Shown: piece after piece, positions 62,675-64,000 of the stretch
How positions within the stretch are numbered: the first letter of the stretch is position 1
Layout: each line of letters starts with the position of its first letter
Assembly (NCBI GenBank): GCA_023333565.1
Contig: JAJKFH010000205.1
Span: 1,364,001-1,428,000, forward strand
Source of the DNA: Puffinus mauretanicus
Lineage: Eukaryota; Chordata; Aves; Procellariiformes; Procellariidae
DNA: 64,000 bases
Direction of reading: 5' to 3'
Made by a program: the position numbers and the translations under genes
The notes under the pieces: model-generated
What the model was told of the DNA's origin: nothing
Seen by the model: the letters and a program-made list of their open reading frames with translations, nothing else
Database searches by the model: none

Positions 62675-63602
62675 CTACAAGAAACAAAAAACAACTTCAC
62701 TCTTTCTCAGGGACATCTCTCCCTGTGAACTGAACAGCTATGGGGTGATACCTTGTCTTCAGGATTCACTTTGAGAAACTTCCCTCACTTCCCTAGCATG
62801 AAAACCTGTGTGCATTTGTTTTTCTGGAAATTTCTGGGTGGCAGAAGAAAGTCCTTAAAGCTCTCTGTGCACTGTACCCCACAAATCAACAACTCAGTAG
62901 AGCTGGAATTCTTACATTTCAGAAAACGCAGTCTCGTATGTTCATACAGTTCAGGGGTGACATTTTGCTAATGCTAAGTTGTCTGGAAATAGCTGTCCAG
63001 CAGGCGTGCCTACATCGTAACTTAAAAAAAGCCACCCCTGATTTTGGTCTCGCAAAAACAGAGACTGCCAGCTCATTATTTCAAGGGATGGATATTTACA
63101 CAGGTTTGCTGCTTCCCTCTATAACAACTTGGACCAGGGGTCTCCAAAGTGGGGTGTGTGCAAGACAATCCACTGGGGTGCAGGAAGAAGATATTTTTCG
63201 TACCATTAATAAATAAATAAAAATAGCGTTTATTTCACCTTTATTTCATCCTTTTTTAATTTCTATTTTTGAGTACGTTTTAAAATGTACATAATATACT
63301 AGTTCAGTAGTACCTGTATGTAATTTACAACTATACATATATTGGAGGTGTGTGCTCAAAAATTTTTTACTGATGGGGTAATCGATCAAAAAAGTTTGGA
63401 GACCACTGACTTAAGACAAGCAGAGTTACACATGGTTTTCAGAACAGGAAGACATGTCTAACCTGCAATGCTCAACCCCACCAAAAAGAACTATTCAAAC
63501 ATATTTTCTTGTATTATTGTTAAGCAACCAGTATTGCAAAAGCTGATATCAAAACAAGACTAGCTTATTTGAAGTAAGTGCCAAGTAGCTTTGTAAACTC
63601 AC
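62675..63602 (-). other. ACTR5: ACTR5 intron (928 bp) carrying a hAT element
   Basis: Phase-2 intron with donor GTGAGT and acceptor TTTCTTGTAG. About 30% of it is a non-autonomous hAT transposon at 63135-63408. The rest shows nothing recognisable. Confidence 0.9.
63135..63408. mobile_element. Non-autonomous hAT (Charlie-like) DNA transposon, 274 bp
   Basis: The left end is CAGGGGTCTCCAAAGT. The right end, reverse-complemented, is CAGTGGTCTCCAAACT, so the terminal inverted repeats match at 14 of 16 bases. The CAG start and the CTCCAAA core are typical of hAT-Charlie elements. The flanks are ACTTGGAC and ACTTAAGA, an 8-base duplication now matching at 4 positions. The 240-odd interior bases are AT-rich and non-coding, so it is a MITE that needed a transposase from elsewhere. 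The diverged flanks mean an old insertion. Confidence 0.88.
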
Positions 63603-63742
63603 CTCTCAAGGACATACTGCATGGTTTCTGCTATACCTGCCTGGTCTTCTCCTATCAGGGAGGGCTGGAAGACAATCTCTGGAGCCCTGATTCTTTCAGT
63701 GCCAAGGAAAAGCTGGTGGTACTCTGCCAGGTTAAACACGGG
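63603..63742 (-). CDS. ACTR5: ACTR5 (ARP5), third-from-last coding exon
   Basis: This 140-base exon starts in phase 0 after a TTTTTAAAG acceptor. It encodes 46 residues plus two bases of an arginine codon completed in the next exon. The block [20 protein letters not shown] and then [18 protein letters not shown] is diagnostic of ARP5; the ERxRxPExxFQPxxxG segment is the conserved actin-family motif. It ends at a GTGAGT donor. The preceding exons of ACTR5 lie beyond the right edge. Together the three exons give the last 176 residues. Confidence 0.97.
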
Positions 63743-64000
63743 CTTTAAAAAGATGAGATTGAAAAGTAGTGGAAAATTATGTTAAAGAATAGCAGTATTC
63801 TAGAATAAGCAAAGTTTCCAAACAATTCTGCACAAAAAACAGATCGTAATGCTCTCACAGAGAAAGGGCCGTGCTGTAGAAGGTTCCAAAAGGCCAAGGA
63901 AACTGAATTTTTCCTATACTTTACTCTGTTTGGTGCCACTCAACCCTAAGGCTCAGCCTCACAAATTGAAAGCTGTGTCCACTGGGATATGATATTGGGT
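63743..64000 (-). other. ACTR5: ACTR5 intron (partial, runs off right edge)
   Basis: Sequence upstream of the 63742 acceptor with no further exon recognised before the window ends. The polypyrimidine tract before the acceptor is short and mixed. Confidence 0.85.

Noticed and set aside
1..64000. CRISPR arrays, operons, phage or other prokaryotic systems
   Set aside because: The sequence is intron-containing vertebrate DNA. No regularly spaced direct repeats with unique spacers and no runs of co-oriented prokaryotic genes occur.

Overview
This is 64 kb of vertebrate nuclear DNA, almost certainly from a bird. Coding sequence comes in short exons with GT/AG boundaries separated by kilobase introns. 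The repeats are of avian type: a CR1 LINE 3' end with its TTGGAAAAGACC signature, and two solo LTRs of avian ERVL-like families. Nothing prokaryotic is present, and most open frames are chance frames in non-coding DNA. The LTR families suggest a neognath, perhaps neoavian, bird; the species cannot be named from the sequence.

Two genes are present, both on the minus strand, so transcription runs from high to low coordinates. At the right edge are the last three coding exons of ACTR5 (ARP5, a subunit of the INO80 chromatin remodeller). Their frames join across all junctions and end in a stop at 60835. About 23 kb of intergenic DNA follows. A CpG island at about 37.3-37.8 kb contains a probable non-coding first exon of PPP1R16B (TIMAP, a protein phosphatase 1 regulatory subunit). 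After a 19.6-kb first intron, the first coding exon of PPP1R16B lies at 17623-17877. It carries the start codon, a basic coiled-coil-like stretch and the KVSF phosphatase-docking motif. The second intron runs off the left edge. The order ACTR5 then PPP1R16B in the same direction matches human chromosome 20q11, so this is a conserved syntenic block.

The non-coding DNA holds: a frameshifted CR1 fragment (3104-3928) and a short older CR1 tail (8830-8911); a 707-bp solo LTR with an exact 5-bp target duplication (10313-11019) and a doubled U3 head; a 1065-bp solo LTR (26444-27508) with an internal tandem array of roughly 50-bp units; a 274-bp non-autonomous hAT transposon inside an ACTR5 intron (63135-63408); degraded MIR-like and CR1-like relics; and assorted homopolymer and short tandem repeats. 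Both LTRs lie antisense to PPP1R16B.

I found no undescribed biological system. The items most worth checking are the doubled LTR head with its CRE/TATA promoter block, the tandem array in the second LTR, the tandem CAGCAG acceptor before the PPP1R16B start codon, the repeat-rich GC-only leader exon, and some CNE-like AT-rich tracts.
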